Source of the DNA: Lentisphaera marina | Lineage (GTDB): Bacteria; Verrucomicrobiota; Lentisphaeria; Lentisphaerales; Lentisphaeraceae | Direction of reading: 5' to 3' | Length of the DNA: 64,000 bases | Assembly (NCBI RefSeq): GCF_028745505.1 | Contig: NZ_JAQZZL010000001.1 | Span: forward strand, 1,357,818-1,421,817 | Shown: positions 63,610-64,000 of the stretch, one piece after another | Layout of the letters: each line of letters opens with the position of its first letter | How positions within the stretch are numbered: position 1 is the stretch's first letter | The notes under the pieces: generated by a model | What the model saw: the letters and a program-made list of their open reading frames with translations, nothing else | Databases searched by the model: none | What the model was told of the DNA's origin: nothing | Program-made: the position numbers and the translations under genes

Positions 63610-64000
63610 TTAGAATGATGCGCAAGCTTCGATTGCAGTGATTTGTACTTTGTCAGAAATTTTGATCGCAGAGCGAGCACTGACGTTAACAAAGATTTCA
63701 CTGTCGGGTGTTTGTACTGTTATTTCCTTGCGAGCACCTAAGAAACGAATGTCTTTAACGATGAGTTGGCTCTCTGATGAGGGGGCTAGGCGCATATTTT
63801 CTGGTCGAAGTAGTATTTGGCAAGGCCCGTCGGAATTCTTTTGAAGAGGAACTTCGCCAATGTTTGTTGTAGCATATTCACCTTGAGCATGACCAGAAAT
63901 GATTTGGCAGTGGCCAAAAAATGACGCTACTTGTGCGCTTTTGGGTTTTTGATAAAGCTCTTCAGGAGTGCCGATTTGAAGGATCTTGCCTTGTTCCATG
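63610..64000 (-). CDS. ABC transporter ATP-binding protein, C-terminal part (partial)
   Basis: The last 130 residues of an ABC ATPase; the gene continues past the window edge. The visible text begins MEQGKILQIGTPEELYQKPKSAQ, the end of the ATPase domain of PotA/FbpC/UgpC-type importers. A TOBE-like domain follows at about residues 70-130 (CQILLRPENMRLAPSS, IRFLGARKEITV). The type imports polyamines, iron or sugar phosphates; the cargo cannot be told without the rest of the operon. Confidence 0.9.
   Translation of the reverse strand, partial: MEQGKILQIGTPEELYQKPKSAQVASFFGHCQIISGHAQGEYATTNIGEVPLQKNSDGPCQILLRPENMRLAPSSESQLIVKDIRFLGARKEITVQTPDSEIFVNVSARSAIKISDKVQITAIEACASF

Overview
The window reads as a chromosomal segment of a Gram-negative, aerobic bacterium of the PVC superphylum, most probably a marine Lentisphaera-like organism. 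This is inferred from gene content, not from a marker-gene search. The signs are lipoproteins with lipoboxes, a FadL-type outer-membrane protein, an RND efflux operon, a heptosyltransferase, heme A biosynthesis genes, a secreted nickel superoxide dismutase and large repeat lipoproteins. Overall GC looks near 42%. Gene density is high, strands switch often, and GTG/TTG starts are fairly common. I see no CRISPR array, prophage, intact insertion sequence or rRNA operon.

Layout. 1-4455: a visibly GC-richer fumC-acnA pair (fumC cut by the window edge), followed by decayed coding DNA. This looks like an acquired segment. 4456-13873: a valine-pyruvate type aminotransferase, a large repeat lipoprotein, a SpoU-type RNA methyltransferase, a rhomboid-like protein with a lipoprotein, and the RbgA GTPase coupled to an unknown protein. 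14089-24801: NfeD, a lipoate ligase-like protein, a low-molecular-weight phosphatase, a MATE exporter, rodA-waaF (envelope), two unknown membrane proteins, a FadL porin and purB. 24852-34606: a CNNM protein, two tandem paralogues joining a TonB-like N-terminus to an alpha/alpha-toroid domain, sodN, an SprT-like protease, tmk, rpiB and a DUF218 protein. 34672-39315: cysE, gapA, hisE, a COG0523 GTPase and a widespread protein of unknown function. 39408-45119: a tripartite RND efflux operon. 45191-49096 (minus): dapA, a polyprenyl synthase, glgC and a YhcH-type protein. 49380-52914: ctaA-ctaB-DUF420-methyltransferase. 53822-64000: tRNA-Phe, pyrB, a TPR / Ser-Thr kinase / zinc-ribbon operon, recD2, a second SpoU methyltransferase, rnd, rpoZ, tRNA-Lys and the end of an ABC ATPase.

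The most striking non-gene signal is a dispersed dyad, consensus TTTGCGRNNNYCGCAAA. Its core TGCG-N5-CGCA occurs 14 times, always with a 5-nt centre, a purine first in that centre and usually a pyrimidine last. It lies inside genes in all three codon phases and inside two terminators, and it is absent from the foreign-looking first 4 kb. By hand estimate fewer than one core site is expected by chance. It looks like the target of a dimeric DNA-binding protein, or another genome-wide sequence tag, in this lineage.

Other points worth a second look are the acnA ribosome-binding site inside a hairpin, a Ni-SOD whose catalytic His1 would be exposed directly by signal peptidase, a RodA with a loop insertion and no Asp at the usual site, and the duplicated toroid genes with matching upstream regulatory elements.
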